This document shows, piece by piece, positions 34,655 to 43,368 of a stretch of DNA of 64,000 nucleotides (position 1 is the stretch's first letter; the number at the start of each line of letters is the position of its first letter). The notes beneath the pieces were generated by a model. The model was not told where the DNA came from and ran no database searches. It saw only the letters and a program-made list of their open reading frames with translations. The DNA lies in the NCBI GenBank assembly GCA_039819545.1, contig JBCBRS010000007.1, forward strand, positions 62,001 through 126,000, given 5' to 3'. The translations under genes were made by a program, and so were the position numbers. The DNA comes from CALLPQ01 sp039819545 (GTDB lineage Bacteria > Pseudomonadota > Alphaproteobacteria > Caulobacterales > Parvularculaceae).

Positions 34655-36121
34655 ATGCATGACCGCCAAACACCTTTTCAAAGTACCCTGTCGCCAAGCC
34701 CGCACCCCTATCTGAACGGCGCATGGACACCGCAGCATGAGGAGGTCGTCAGCGACGAATTAGAGGTTATTGGGGAGATACCCACCGACCTCAACGGCAT
34801 TTATATTCGCAATACGGAAAATCCGCTGCATGATGCGATTGGCGTTTATCACCCGTTTGATGGTGATGGGATGATTCACGCCATGACGTTCGCCAGGGGC
34901 CGGGCAACCTATCGAAACCGGTTTGTGCGCACGAAAAGTCTCCTCGCTGAGCAGGAAGCCAATCGGTCGCTCTGGGCGGGAATTGCTGCAAACCCGAAAC
35001 ACTCGGAACGCCCGGGTTGGGGGGCGCGGGGAGATATGAAAGATGCGTCCTCGACGGATGTTATCTTTCATAACGGCGAGATTTTATCGACCTTTTACAT
35101 GTGCGGGGAGGGATATCGCCTCGATCCCGAAACGCTGGAAACACTCGGGACTGCAGCGTATGTACCGCCAACCGGAATTTCTGCGCATCCAAAGCTTGAT
35201 CCGCATACGGGCGAAATGCTGTTTTTCAATTATGGGAAAGACGCACCTTACATGCACTACGGCGTCGTAAGTGCTACCGGTGAACGCACATCTCTTGTGC
35301 CGATTGAGCTTCCCGGTCCCCGTCTGCCCCATGATATGGCGTTCACGGAGAATTATTCAATCTTGAATGATTGCCCGCTTTTCTGGGATGAAGAATTACT
35401 GGCGCGCGGTATCCATTCGGCGCAGTGGCACGCACACCTGCCAACGCGATTTGCGATTATACCGCGCCATGGCAACGCCAATGATATCCGTTGGTTTGAG
35501 GCGGCACCAACCTATGTGCTTCACTGGATGAATGCATGGGAGGAGGGCAATGAGATTATCCTTGATGGGTATTTTCAGGATGACCCTGACCCAGCGCCCC
35601 TGGATATTCCGGGTGTTGATCCGCGGTTTGGCAAGCTGCTTGCCAACATTGATGAGCATTCCTTCAAGCCAAAACTGCATCGCTGGCGGTTTAATCTTGA
35701 GACAGGCAAAACCGTGGAGGAGCGCCTTGACAACCGCACTTTGGAATTCGGGACCTTTAATCCGGATTATACCGGGCGACGGTCGCGCTATCTTTACTCC
35801 ACGACCACGAAACCGGGCTGGTTCCTGTTTAATGGGATTGTCAAACATGATCTTGAGACCGGTGACAGTGAAACCCTGATGTTCGGGGAAAACCGTTTTG
35901 GCAGTGAAGCACCATTTGCACCCCGCCCCGGTGCTGCCGCAGAGGATGAAGGCTATCTTCTGTCATTTATTACCGATCTTGATACGGATCAATCAGAATG
36001 CGTTATCATTGACGCGCAAAATGTGAGCGCCGGTCCGGTGGCGCGCATTATCTTGCCACATCGGATTTCCAGCGGCACGCATGCGGCGTGGGCTTCCCGC
36101 GATATGCTGGCCGCAGCTTGA
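34655..36121 (+). CDS. Carotenoid cleavage oxygenase family protein
   Basis: Non-heme Fe(II) dioxygenase family (carotenoid oxygenases / stilbene oxygenases), 488 residues. Likely Fe-ligand histidines lie in the blocks TGISAHPKLDP, LPHDMAFTENYSI, YVLHWMNAWEEG and SSGTHAAWASRD, at the spacing expected for the four-His site of the seven-bladed propeller. Opening motif YLNGAWTPQHEE and DGDGMIHAMTF are typical. The cleaved double bond could be in a carotenoid, apocarotenoid or lignostilbene; sequence does not settle it. GGGGAG precedes the ATG. First gene of an apparent three-gene operon with a thiolase and a DUF1295 protein. Confidence 0.87.
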   Translation: MHDRQTPFQSTLSPSPHPYLNGAWTPQHEEVVSDELEVIGEIPTDLNGIYIRNTENPLHDAIGVYHPFDGDGMIHAMTFARGRATYRNRFVRTKSLLAEQEANRSLWAGIAANPKHSERPGWGARGDMKDASSTDVIFHNGEILSTFYMCGEGYRLDPETLETLGTAAYVPPTGISAHPKLDPHTGEMLFFNYGKDAPYMHYGVVSATGERTSLVPIELPGPRLPHDMAFTENYSILNDCPLFWDEELLARGIHSAQWHAHLPTRFAIIPRHGNANDIRWFEAAPTYVLHWMNAWEEGNEIILDGYFQDDPDPAPLDIPGVDPRFGKLLANIDEHSFKPKLHRWRFNLETGKTVEERLDNRTLEFGTFNPDYTGRRSRYLYSTTTKPGWFLFNGIVKHDLETGDSETLMFGENRFGSEAPFAPRPGAAAEDEGYLLSFITDLDTDQSECVIIDAQNVSAGPVARIILPHRISSGTHAAWASRDMLAAA

Positions 36122-36150
36122 GCCTGGCGGCGCAAAGGGAGCATAGACCC

Positions 36151-37419
36151 ATGCCAATCTCTCCTGTAGTCGTTCTTGGTGGCGCGCAGACCGATTTTGC
36201 CCGAAATTGGCACCGCGAAGACTTGAGCTTTTTTGATCTGTTCACAGAGTGCCTGGAGTCGGGTCTGGGCGCCACCAGTCTTGAGCCTGAGCAGATCAGT
36301 GTTGCCCATGTGGGGAATTTCGTCGGTGAACTCTTCACGGGCCAGGGAATGCTCGGGGGCTGGTTTGCCCATGTGGACAAGCGTTTCGCCGGGATGCCCG
36401 CCAGCCGTCATGAGGGGGCTTGCGCCTCCGGCTCGCTGGCAATCCTATCCGCCATGGCCGATATCGAAAGCGGCCGCTATGACGTCGCGTGCGTCCTGGG
36501 TATCGAGATGATGCGCAATGTGCCCGGGAAGACGGCGGCGGACTATCTTGGTGCGGCAGCGTTTGTGGGCGAAGAGGCGCAAGACGCAACCTACGTTTGG
36601 CCTGCGCTGTTTTCTGATCTCGCCGAAGCCTATGAGGAGCGTTATGGTTTAGACCGCGCGCATCTTGCGGCGCTCGCGCGAAAGAATTTTACAAACGCGC
36701 GTCAGAACCCGGCCGCACAGACCCGCAGCTGGTCTCTTGATGACCGGCACTTTTCCACTGATGACGCCTTCAACCCGGTAATCGAAGGGCACATGCGCAA
36801 GCATGATTGTGGACAGGTGACCGATGGCGCCGCCGTCGTGTTCCTCGCCTCTCCCGCTTTCGCCCGCAAACATGCTCAACGGACCGGCAAAACAAATCGG
36901 TCACAAGCCGTGATTGAGGGATGGGGGCACCGCAACGGGCCCATGAAACTGGCCACGAAGCTCGATGCACATTCAGGTGAGGGGTATCTATTTGCGCATA
37001 CCCGCAAGGCAATCACCGATGCCTATGCCCGCGCCGGGGTCAGCGGGCCTGAAGCGTTGGACGCCATTGAAACCCATGATTGCTTTTCCATTACTGAATA
37101 TATGGCATTGGAGCATTTTGGCCTGACCCCGCCGGGGCAGGCATGGCGCGCCATTGAAGACGGGACCGTGGACCGCGACGGGGCGTTGCCGGTGAACCCC
37201 TCTGGCGGTCTGATTGGGTTGGGGCACCCGGTGGGTGCAACGGGGGTGCGGATGCTTCTTGATGCCTACCGTCAGGTGACCGATACCGCCGGTGCTATGC
37301 AAGTGCCGGGTGCGCGCCGGGTCGGCACGTATAATGTCGGTGGGTCCGGCACAACGAATTGCGCCTTTATTGTGGGCCAGGCGCACGAACTCATAAATGG
37401 GAAGAATACTCTATGCTAA
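36151..37419 (+). CDS. SCP2-type thiolase (acetyl-CoA acetyltransferase family)
   Basis: Predicted 422-residue thiolase. Active sites: nucleophilic Cys91 in HEGACASGSLA, HDCF histidine (IETHDCFSITEY), and GHPVGATGVR near the end. The SCP-x-like divergence from FadA types suggests a branched, steroid-like or otherwise unusual acyl-CoA substrate. Start at 36151 is supported by AAAGGGAGC; the longer frame overlaps the oxygenase gene. The stop overlaps the start of the DUF1295 gene by seven bases, evidence for an operon. Confidence 0.87.
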   Translation: MPISPVVVLGGAQTDFARNWHREDLSFFDLFTECLESGLGATSLEPEQISVAHVGNFVGELFTGQGMLGGWFAHVDKRFAGMPASRHEGACASGSLAILSAMADIESGRYDVACVLGIEMMRNVPGKTAADYLGAAAFVGEEAQDATYVWPALFSDLAEAYEERYGLDRAHLAALARKNFTNARQNPAAQTRSWSLDDRHFSTDDAFNPVIEGHMRKHDCGQVTDGAAVVFLASPAFARKHAQRTGKTNRSQAVIEGWGHRNGPMKLATKLDAHSGEGYLFAHTRKAITDAYARAGVSGPEALDAIETHDCFSITEYMALEHFGLTPPGQAWRAIEDGTVDRDGALPVNPSGGLIGLGHPVGATGVRMLLDAYRQVTDTAGAMQVPGARRVGTYNVGGSGTTNCAFIVGQAHELINGKNTLC

Positions 37420-38219
37420 CCATCCTGGCACAGAATTTTGCGATCATGCTTTTGATCTTCGCTGGTGTTTGGTTGATCAGTGTCACGATCAAAGATGCCA
37501 GTATCGTTGATATTCTTTGGGGTCCGTCTCTTGCGATCCCGGCGTTACTCACCTATTTTTTCCAAGCCGGACAGGGGCCAAGAGCGCTATTGCTGACCGT
37601 TCTGGTGAGCATCTGGGCCTTCAGGTTGGGTAGCTATCTGGCCGTCCGTAATCTTGGTCATGGTGAGGATTTTCGCTATCAGGCGATGCGGCAAAAGGCG
37701 GGCAGTGACGCTGCCTTTGCGCGCCAGAGCCTGGTGCGGGTCTATTTTCTCCAATGCGTGATTTCGTTTTTCGTTTCCCTGCCGGTTCAGGTCGGCCAGT
37801 TTGGGAGCCATCCGGTTTTTGCCAATGGATCAGTGGGCCTCGGGCCGCTCGCTATGCTCGGCGCAGTGATATTCATGATCGGTCTTGGTTTTGAGGCCAT
37901 TGGTGATGCCCAATTGCGGGCATTCAAGAAAGACCCGGCTAATCAAGGCAAACTCATGGATCGTGGTCTTTGGGCATGGACCCGGCATCCTAATTACTTC
38001 GGCGACAGCGCCGTGTGGTTTGGCCTCTTCCTCATCGCGGTTGAAAGTCGGTGGGGCTACGTCACAGTGCTGAGCCCTGTTGTCATGTTTATCTTCCTTT
38101 ATTTCCTGTCGGGCAAAGGCCTCCTGGAAAAACTCATGGCGCGGAAATATCCGGAGTATGAGGCGTATAAGGAGCGTGTGAGCGGCTTTTTCCCCTGGCC
38201 GCCAAAGCCGGTTTCGTAG
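37413..38219 (+). CDS. DUF1295 (steroid 5-alpha-reductase-like) membrane protein
   Basis: Predicted 268-residue integral membrane protein with about six helices. The C-terminal signature GLWAWTRHPNYFGDSAVWFGLFL and GLLEKLMARKYPEYEAYKERVSGFFPWPP are diagnostic of DUF1295, related to steroid 5-alpha reductases and isoprenylcysteine methyltransferases. The start ATG lies inside the thiolase stop (ATGCTAA), so translation is coupled. With the upstream dioxygenase and thiolase it suggests a pathway for a hydrophobic, possibly terpenoid or steroid-like, compound. Confidence 0.87.
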   Translation: MLTILAQNFAIMLLIFAGVWLISVTIKDASIVDILWGPSLAIPALLTYFFQAGQGPRALLLTVLVSIWAFRLGSYLAVRNLGHGEDFRYQAMRQKAGSDAAFARQSLVRVYFLQCVISFFVSLPVQVGQFGSHPVFANGSVGLGPLAMLGAVIFMIGLGFEAIGDAQLRAFKKDPANQGKLMDRGLWAWTRHPNYFGDSAVWFGLFLIAVESRWGYVTVLSPVVMFIFLYFLSGKGLLEKLMARKYPEYEAYKERVSGFFPWPPKPVS

Positions 38220-38489
38220 CGTTGTATGCCCGTTACCGTTCGGTGAAAGACATGACGCTGGGTGAATAGGGTCTGGAGCGTGTGGTATTGCGTTCTATTT
38301 GGAACCGGCACACCCTTTTGCCGTGAAACTGGCTTGTTACTCACCGCTACAGAGTATCCACTGAATGAGGATGATGGCGGCGCAATCGGCGTTTCGGCGA
38401 GGGAAATGCGCACCCCATCGTGCCATCGCCCGCTTGACAATTTCTCCATGGCGGCGTCTCACACGCTATAAATAGCGCAGGAGCCGGTT

Positions 38490-39515
38490 ATGAGCGTGAA
38501 TGTTGCCATTGTGGGGGCCACGGGGAATGTGGGCCAGGAGATGTTGTCGATCCTCGACGAGCGGACATTTCCCGTGGACACGGCCTATGCAATTGCGTCG
38601 CGATCATCGTTGGGCCGGGAGGTGTCGTTTGGGGACCGAACGCTGAAATGTGTTGATCTGGAAACCTTTGACTTTTCCAAGGTGGATATCGCCCTGTTTG
38701 CGGCGGGTGGTGCCATCGCAAAGGAGCACGCGCCCCGGGCCGCAGCGGCGGGGGCCATTGTTATCGACAATTCCTCCCACTTTCGCATGGACCCCAACGT
38801 GCCGCTCATCGTGCCTGAGGTGAACGCCGATGCGGTGGCGGGCTATTCGAAAAAGAACATCATCGCCAATCCCAATTGTTCGACAGCGCAGCTGGTGGTG
38901 GCGCTGGCGCCGTTGCATGCGGCGGCAGTGATCAAGCGGGTTGTCGTGTCAACCTACCAGTCCACGTCTGGCGCAGGCAAAGCGGCGATGGATGAGCTGT
39001 TTGATCAGACCAAAGACATTTACGTGAACGACGCGCCAACGCCGGAGCATTTTACCAAGCAAATCGCCTTCAACGTCATTCCGCATATCGATGTCTTTAT
39101 GGAGGATGGCTACACCAAAGAAGAGTGGAAGATGATGGCGGAGACCAAGAAAATCCTTGATCCGAAGATCAAGCTTGCCGCCACGTGCGTGCGGGTGCCG
39201 ACCTTTGTGGGTCATGCCGAGGCCATCAATATCGAATTTGAAAAGCCGATCTCCGATGAGGAAGCGCAAGATATCCTGAGGGAAGCGCCGGGTCTCCTCG
39301 TGATCGATAAGCGCGAGGATGGCGGCTATGTGACGCCGGTTGAGTGTGTCGGCGAGTTCGCCACTTTTGTCAGCCGCATAAGGGTGGATCCCACAGTTGA
39401 GCATGGGCTGAGCCTGTGGTGTGTGAGCGATAATTTGCGCAAGGGCGCCGCCCTCAACGCGGTACAGATTGCCGAGGTTCTGCTCAATAGGGGCCACCTG
39501 AAAGCCGCCGCGTGA
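38490..39515 (+). CDS. asd: Aspartate-semialdehyde dehydrogenase
   Basis: NADPH enzyme of the aspartate family pathway (lysine/DAP, threonine, methionine). NADP motif GATGNVGQEML (9-19), catalytic Cys130 in ANPNCSTAQLV, STYQSTSGAGKAA, and the HGLSLWCVSDNLRKGAA terminal block. Length 341 residues. The stop overlaps the GTG start of rarD by four bases. Confidence 0.96.
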   Translation: MSVNVAIVGATGNVGQEMLSILDERTFPVDTAYAIASRSSLGREVSFGDRTLKCVDLETFDFSKVDIALFAAGGAIAKEHAPRAAAAGAIVIDNSSHFRMDPNVPLIVPEVNADAVAGYSKKNIIANPNCSTAQLVVALAPLHAAAVIKRVVVSTYQSTSGAGKAAMDELFDQTKDIYVNDAPTPEHFTKQIAFNVIPHIDVFMEDGYTKEEWKMMAETKKILDPKIKLAATCVRVPTFVGHAEAINIEFEKPISDEEAQDILREAPGLLVIDKREDGGYVTPVECVGEFATFVSRIRVDPTVEHGLSLWCVSDNLRKGAALNAVQIAEVLLNRGHLKAAA

Positions 39516-40507
39516 GCGACGAGGGGCGTGCCCCCGCCCCAGCGCCTGCCTCCAATTCTGGGCCTTCCTCAACTATACCTGTAAATCCGCCGTTCACGGA
39601 TAAGCCGTCGGCATCGCCCGCGCAACACGGTTTGCCTGCGTCCGTCCGTGCGGGACTTGTTTTTGCATTCATCGCCTATTTCCTGTGGGGGATGATGCCG
39701 CTTTATTTGCGTGCGCTCTCCCACGTGCCGCCATTCGAGATTGTTGCGCACCGGATCGTGTGGTCAATCGTGTTTGGCGCGGTACTCATCTGGGCGCGCG
39801 GGCAGGGCGCAGAAGTCAGGGTCGCTTTTACCCATGGCCGCACATTGCTGGCGCTCGCGCTGGCCGCCATTTTCATTTCCCTCAACTGGCTGATCTATGT
39901 GTGGGCGGTGATGGAAGCGCGCATCCTGGAATCAAGCCTTGGTTATTTCATCAATCCCTTGATGTATGTGGCCGCTGGCGTTTTCGTCCTGAAAGAGAAA
40001 CTCCGGACCACACAAACGGTTGCTGTGGGTATCGCTAGTCTCGGTGTATTGGTGCTCACCGTTGGGCTTGGGACCTTGCCCTGGGTTGCCCTGGTGCTGG
40101 CGGCGCTTTTTACCGGCTATGGCTATATCCGCAAAACCGTTCCCGTGGGCGCCATGCCGGGCTTATTTGTGGAAACGGCTTTACTGGGTCCGTTTGCACT
40201 GGCCTATCTCGCCTTTTTGATGGTCAGTGGGTCGATGGTGTTTACCACTCTTGATTGGAAGACGGATGGTTTATTGCTGCTGGCGGGACCTGTGACGGTG
40301 ATGCCGCTTTTATTGTTTGCCTTATCGGCGCGGCGGCTGACCATGGTGACCATTGGCCTGACCCAATATCTGGGGCCGACCTTGCAGTTCGTGTTCGCCC
40401 TCTATTTTGGGGAGCCCTTTACGGTGTATCACGCCGTTTGCTTTGGGTTGATCTGGACCGCACTGGTGATCTTTAGCGTTGATGCCTGGCGCCATCGCCC
40501 CCGCTAA
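39512..40507 (+). CDS. rarD: RarD-type EamA transporter
   Basis: Predicted ten-helix inner-membrane transporter of 331 residues. A Pro/Ser-rich cytosolic leader (1-45) precedes the first helix (AGLVFAFIAYFLWGMMPLYLRAL). RarD signatures: PPFEIVAHRIVWSIVFGA, INPLMYVAAGVFVLKEKL and LTQYLGPTLQFVFALYFGEPF. GTG start overlaps asd. The stop converges with the FAD oxidoreductase stop, sharing four bases. Physiological substrate unknown. Confidence 0.88.
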   Translation: MSDEGRAPAPAPASNSGPSSTIPVNPPFTDKPSASPAQHGLPASVRAGLVFAFIAYFLWGMMPLYLRALSHVPPFEIVAHRIVWSIVFGAVLIWARGQGAEVRVAFTHGRTLLALALAAIFISLNWLIYVWAVMEARILESSLGYFINPLMYVAAGVFVLKEKLRTTQTVAVGIASLGVLVLTVGLGTLPWVALVLAALFTGYGYIRKTVPVGAMPGLFVETALLGPFALAYLAFLMVSGSMVFTTLDWKTDGLLLLAGPVTVMPLLLFALSARRLTMVTIGLTQYLGPTLQFVFALYFGEPFTVYHAVCFGLIWTALVIFSVDAWRHRPR

Positions 40508-41472
40508 AGCTGGGTTAACAAGCGGTCGGCCATGGCCGTTCCGCTGTCAAACCCATCCTCGGCGCGCGCGCCAAGGCACCAGTCCCCGCCCACGAGAATA
40601 CGCTGGTCATCTGTATGCAGAAAAGCCTTACCCAGCGGCGTTGATGCCATGGCATAGCGCCAGCGATGGGCGGCGAGGTATGGGGCCGTCGGCAGATTGC
40701 CGCCGAGAATTGGTGCACTCATCGCGAGCAACTGCGTGGCCACATCCTCTTTTTTCGCCTCCAGGTTTGCCGTGCTCCACGCGGGGCTGGCGTGAATGAC
40801 CCATTGATCGCGGGTAAGATCACGGCCGGGTTTGTGGCTGTCCCGGGCAATCCAGGCGATATCACCCTCGTGATCACGGTGGATTACCATGTGCGTTGTC
40901 AGCGGCGTATCGAACGCCGCCATCAGCGTCCAGCAGGGGACCATCGCCACCCGGTCAAGCGCAGCGGTGAGACCCGATACGCCGCCCACCAGCGCCCGGG
41001 CCTGCACGCTCGGCACGGTGCTCACGACAAAATCAAACCAATGTGTTTCACCGGTTTCATTCACGGTGACGGCCCAGCGGTCGCCATCGCGGGTCAGCGG
41101 TGCGACCGTGTGCTCAAAACGGATATCGAGCCCGTCAGCAAAGGGCGCCAGCAGGGCATTCATCCGGGGTGTACCGACGATTTTCGTTGGTTTATCGGCT
41201 TTGCCATCCGGTTCCCAAATGGCGCCGCTTCCGTGCTGGACCGTCTCGTCCAGAAAAGCCTTGAACCCGTCCCCGCGGACGGTGAGGTATTGTGCGCCAT
41301 GGTCAAACTGGACACCGCTTCGGCTTGTCCGGGTGGAAAGTCGCCCGCCAAGGCCTCGGCTTTTTTCAAAAATGACCGCTTGGTGACCCGCAGCTGCCAG
41401 CCGCCGCGCCACGGTTATTCCTGTGATCCCCGCGCCAATAACAGCAATAGGGTGCGGTGTGCTGATCGTCAT
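40504..41472 (-). CDS. FAD-dependent oxidoreductase (renalase/amine-oxidase-like)
   Basis: Predicted 322-residue flavoprotein. N-terminal dinucleotide motif IAVIGAGITGITVARRLAAAGH, then VIFEKSRGLGGRLSTR and FDHGAQYLTVR, as in the bacterial renalase-like/NAD(P)-binding amine oxidase group. C-terminal FAD segment ILVGGDWCLGARAEDGFDSGTAMAD. Start overlaps the carA stop by four bases, so the two are coupled. The biochemical substrate is not evident; no obvious link with carbamoyl phosphate synthesis. Confidence 0.82.
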   Translation of the reverse strand: MTISTPHPIAVIGAGITGITVARRLAAAGHQAVIFEKSRGLGGRLSTRTSRSGVQFDHGAQYLTVRGDGFKAFLDETVQHGSGAIWEPDGKADKPTKIVGTPRMNALLAPFADGLDIRFEHTVAPLTRDGDRWAVTVNETGETHWFDFVVSTVPSVQARALVGGVSGLTAALDRVAMVPCWTLMAAFDTPLTTHMVIHRDHEGDIAWIARDSHKPGRDLTRDQWVIHASPAWSTANLEAKKEDVATQLLAMSAPILGGNLPTAPYLAAHRWRYAMASTPLGKAFLHTDDQRILVGGDWCLGARAEDGFDSGTAMADRLLTQL

Positions 41473-42650
41473 GCGGCTGTCTTCAGCTGACTGACAAATT
41501 GAGTAAAGACATAAAAACTGTCTTGTGGCCCGGGGCTCGCCTCGGGGTGATGTTGGACAGAGGAAACGGGCTTACCGGTCAGGGCAATGCCGCAATTGGT
41601 ATTGTCAAAAAGGGACACATGGGTCTCCTCAACCCCGTCGGGCAGGCTGTCGCGGTCAACCGCAAAGCCGTGGTTCATGGAGACAATCTCCACCTTACCC
41701 GTGGCAAGGTTCTTCACTGGATGGTTCGCGCCGTGATGACCTTGCGCCATTTTTACGGTTTTTGCACCTAGCGCGATGGCCAGCACTTGATGGCCAAGGC
41801 AGATCCCGAACAGGGGCACGCCCGCATCAATCAGTAAGCGGATGACTGGAACAGCATAGGTCCCCGTCGCGGCCGGGTCACCGGGCCCGTTGGAAAGAAC
41901 AACCCCATCGGGCTTTGCCGCCATGATTGTCTCATAGGATGACGTTGCGGGTAGCACTGTCACGCGGGCATCGCACTGGGCAAGCTGGCGCAGGATGTTT
42001 TCCTTCACACCATAATCGATCACCACAATATGCGGGGCACCCGCTTGGTTGGTGTCGACCCGGCGATAGCCTTTGGTCAGGTCCCACGCCCCTGTCTGGT
42101 GATCAAAGGGTGCTGGCGTCGTCAGATCACTGGCAAGATCGGCCCCCTCAAGGCCCTTCCAGCCCCTGGCCTGTGCCGCAAGGGCCTCCACATCGAATCG
42201 GCCTGCCGGGTCATGGGCGATCACGCCGTGGGGCATGCCCTGTTCACGCACAAAATTCGTAAGGGCCCGCGTATCCACACCGCTAAGTCCGATGATCCCT
42301 CTGCGGTTGAGCCAGCCCGGTAAGTCGAATTGGGAACGATAGTTGGAGGGGCTGGTTACGCTGGCGCGAAAAATGACCCCGCGCGCGGCAGACACCGACT
42401 GCGGCCCCGCATTTTCCATGTCGTCATTATTGACCCCCACATTGCCAATATGGGGAAAGGTGAAGGTGACCAATTGCCCGGCATAGGAGGGGTCGGTCAG
42501 GATTTCCTGATAGCCCGTCATGGCTGTGTTGAAGCAGACTTCGCCGACGGCGCTACCCGCGGCGCCGAGCCCGCGGCCTCGCAAAACCGCACCATTGGCC
42601 AGAACCAGGATGCCGGTGTCGAGGGTTGGGGTGGGTTGACTTCGGTTCAT
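41469..42650 (-). CDS. carA: Carbamoyl-phosphate synthase small subunit
   Basis: Glutamine amidotransferase subunit that feeds ammonia to CarB for arginine and pyrimidine synthesis. N-terminal domain: GEVCFNTAMTGYQEILTDPSYAGQ and GVDTRALTNFVRE. C-terminal class I amidotransferase: SNGPGDP, the nucleophile elbow GICLGHQ, and the His-Glu pair in VQHHPEASPGP. 393 residues. carB is not in the window; separation of carA and carB is common in alphaproteobacteria. The divergent yqeY gene begins about 220 bases away, a frequent carA-yqeY arrangement in this class. Confidence 0.96.
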   Translation of the reverse strand: MNRSQPTPTLDTGILVLANGAVLRGRGLGAAGSAVGEVCFNTAMTGYQEILTDPSYAGQLVTFTFPHIGNVGVNNDDMENAGPQSVSAARGVIFRASVTSPSNYRSQFDLPGWLNRRGIIGLSGVDTRALTNFVREQGMPHGVIAHDPAGRFDVEALAAQARGWKGLEGADLASDLTTPAPFDHQTGAWDLTKGYRRVDTNQAGAPHIVVIDYGVKENILRQLAQCDARVTVLPATSSYETIMAAKPDGVVLSNGPGDPAATGTYAVPVIRLLIDAGVPLFGICLGHQVLAIALGAKTVKMAQGHHGANHPVKNLATGKVEIVSMNHGFAVDRDSLPDGVEETHVSLFDNTNCGIALTGKPVSSVQHHPEASPGPQDSFYVFTQFVSQLKTAA

Positions 42651-42873
42651 AAGAGCATATGTCCTTCGGCCTCGGTCGGGGCCGCTTGCAGGGCCCGGCG
42701 CGGGTGCGAGAGCAAATTGGAGTGACCCGCTCGCAAATTGTCCGAGGCATATGGAAACGCATACGCGCGGTCAAGAACATAAGCGACAGGATTTTGCCCC
42801 TGGCCTAAAACGCCTGTCATCTTGTCGCCTCCAGACCCGTCATTTGACCTTGTCCACAGAGAAAGTGATCACC

Positions 42874-43368
42874 ATGAGCGAGCCCCTTCCTTTGCGTGAG
42901 CGTATCGATACGGCCCTGAAGACGGCCATGAAGGCCCGGGACGATAAAACCCGGGTGGCAACATTGCGGCTGATCAATGCGGCGATTAAAGACCGCGATA
43001 TTGCCGCGCGCGGGGAAGATCGATGCGACGGGGCAACCGAAGAAGAGATCTTGGGCATCCTCACCAAAATGGTGCGCCAGCGTGAGGAAAGCTCAGCGAG
43101 CTTTGAGGCCGGAGGTCGCCCCGAACTGGCCGAACAGGAACGGGCCGAAATTGAAATCATTCGTGACTTCATGCCGCGCCAAATGGACGCCAGCGAAGTG
43201 GAAGCTGCGGTGGCCGATGTGGTTGCCGAAATTGAAGCAACGAGCCTGAAAGATATGGGCAAATGCATGGGCGCGCTAAAAGCGCGACATCAGGGTGCCA
43301 TGGATTTTGGCCAGGCTGGAAAAATTCTCAAAGCCAAGCTGTCAGGTAAGCCCGCGGACGATCAATAA
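42874..43368 (+). CDS. yqeY: GatB/YqeY domain protein
   Basis: Small cytosolic protein (164 residues) related to the tail domain of the GatB amidotransferase subunit; may act on aminoacyl-tRNA, but the role is not established. Typical features: LRERIDTALKTAMKARDDKTRVATLRLINAAIKD and DFMPRQMDASEVEAAV, and the last helix KARHQGAMDFGQAGKILKAKL. Start at 42874 preceded by AGAGAAAG. Its stop overlaps the penicillin acylase start by one base (TAATG). Confidence 0.9.
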   Translation: MSEPLPLRERIDTALKTAMKARDDKTRVATLRLINAAIKDRDIAARGEDRCDGATEEEILGILTKMVRQREESSASFEAGGRPELAEQERAEIEIIRDFMPRQMDASEVEAAVADVVAEIEATSLKDMGKCMGALKARHQGAMDFGQAGKILKAKLSGKPADDQ

